Shown here: in pieces, positions 11,817 to 12,151 of the stretch
Numbering within the stretch: position 1 is the stretch's first letter
How the letters are laid out: each line of letters opens with the position of its first letter
From: Acidobacteriota bacterium
Lineage (GTDB): Bacteria; Acidobacteriota; Blastocatellia; Pyrinomonadales; Pyrinomonadaceae
Direction of reading: 5' to 3'
DNA length: 12,151 bases
NCBI GenBank assembly: GCA_963169175.1
Contig: CAUJFK010000325.1
Span: forward strand, 1 to 12,151
The notes under the pieces: generated by a model
Told to the model about the DNA's origin: nothing
The model's input: the letters and a program-made list of their open reading frames with translations, nothing else
The model's database searches: none
Position numbers and translations under genes: made by a program

Positions 11817-12151
11817 CTAATGTTTGGGTTCTTTGAGCGGCTCAAATTCCACCCGGTCATATATCTCATTCAGGGTTAGGGCACAGCCAACGCTTTCTAT
11901 CTCGAACGAATTCGCCATCTTATTGAAACTCCGGTACACCCATTCGCCATCCGCCTGTTTTGAAAAATGTTCGACAAACGGTTTGTCCTGCGATACCAGA
12001 ACATAATCCGTCAAGGTTTCATTGCCCATTCGATAGCGGGCAAATTTTGTCGTCCGATCGTACTTTTCAGTGGACGGCGATAATACCTCGAATATCACGC
12101 GAGGGTTTATCAGCACATCCGTTTTCTTATCGTGAAACAGCGGCTTGTCAC
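11817..12151 (-). CDS. Uma2-family (DUF820) PD-(D/E)XK nuclease-like protein, 3' part only
   Basis: The last 110 residues of a gene that begins beyond the window; the frame stays open to the right edge. The stretch LINPRVIFEVLSPSTEKYDR, then KFARYR and TDYVLVSQDKP, is the characteristic core of the Uma2 family. The Glu in FEVLSPS is the expected catalytic acidic residue, and VSQDKPFVEHF forms the following strands. The family adopts a restriction-endonuclease-like fold and is abundant in several environmental phyla, but its biological role is generally unknown. An internal GTG at 12116 should not be taken as the start, because the residues before it (DKPLFHDKKTD) continue the family pattern. 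The N-terminal third or more is missing. No terminator is visible after the stop. Confidence 0.85.
   Translation of the reverse strand, partial: DKPLFHDKKTDVLINPRVIFEVLSPSTEKYDRTTKFARYRMGNETLTDYVLVSQDKPFVEHFSKQADGEWVYRSFNKMANSFEIESVGCALTLNEIYDRVEFEPLKEPKH

Overview
The window looks like a chromosomal housekeeping stretch from a Gram-negative, moderate-GC bacterium. The best guess is an Acidobacteriota member, perhaps of the Blastocatellia/Pyrinomonadales type. That placement is an inference from gene style: an RNase E/G with a huge low-complexity insert, secreted TonB-domain and LolA-like proteins, a Uma2-family protein, and short-period intergenic repeats. No rRNA or marker gene is present to prove it. 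There are no mobile elements, CRISPR arrays or clear foreign islands.

Left part (1-3236, + strand): the 3' end of a rodA/ftsW SEDS glycosyltransferase gene, then a complete class A penicillin-binding protein (PBP1A-like). Both make peptidoglycan and probably share one transcript. A 78-residue orphan protein follows (3448-3684) with its own promoter and ribosome binding site. Next come a three-copy 23-bp-spaced repeat and a minus-strand tRNA with anticodon CAT, which has a clear promoter and terminator.

Middle (4382-7413, + strand): an extended -10 promoter, a leader of about 375 nt with several hairpins (one terminator-like), and an RNase E/G gene. Its S1 domain is split by roughly 375 charged, probably disordered residues. 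An intrinsic terminator follows. A 105-bp array of degenerate heptanucleotides, including a palindrome, fills the convergent gap to the next gene.

Right part (7602-12151, all minus strand): a two-gene unit encoding a secreted protein with two TonB C-terminal-like domains and a secreted LolA/LppX-like protein. A ClpA/ClpC-type AAA+ unfoldase follows, without an M domain and with both pore-loop tyrosines replaced; it has a strong terminator. The last gene is the 3' part of a Uma2-family gene running off the window.

Functionally the window combines cell-wall synthesis, RNA decay, protein quality control and envelope proteins. I found no defence system or biosynthetic cluster. The least ordinary items are the Clp pore loops, the split RNase E S1 domain, the rng leader and the heptamer array.
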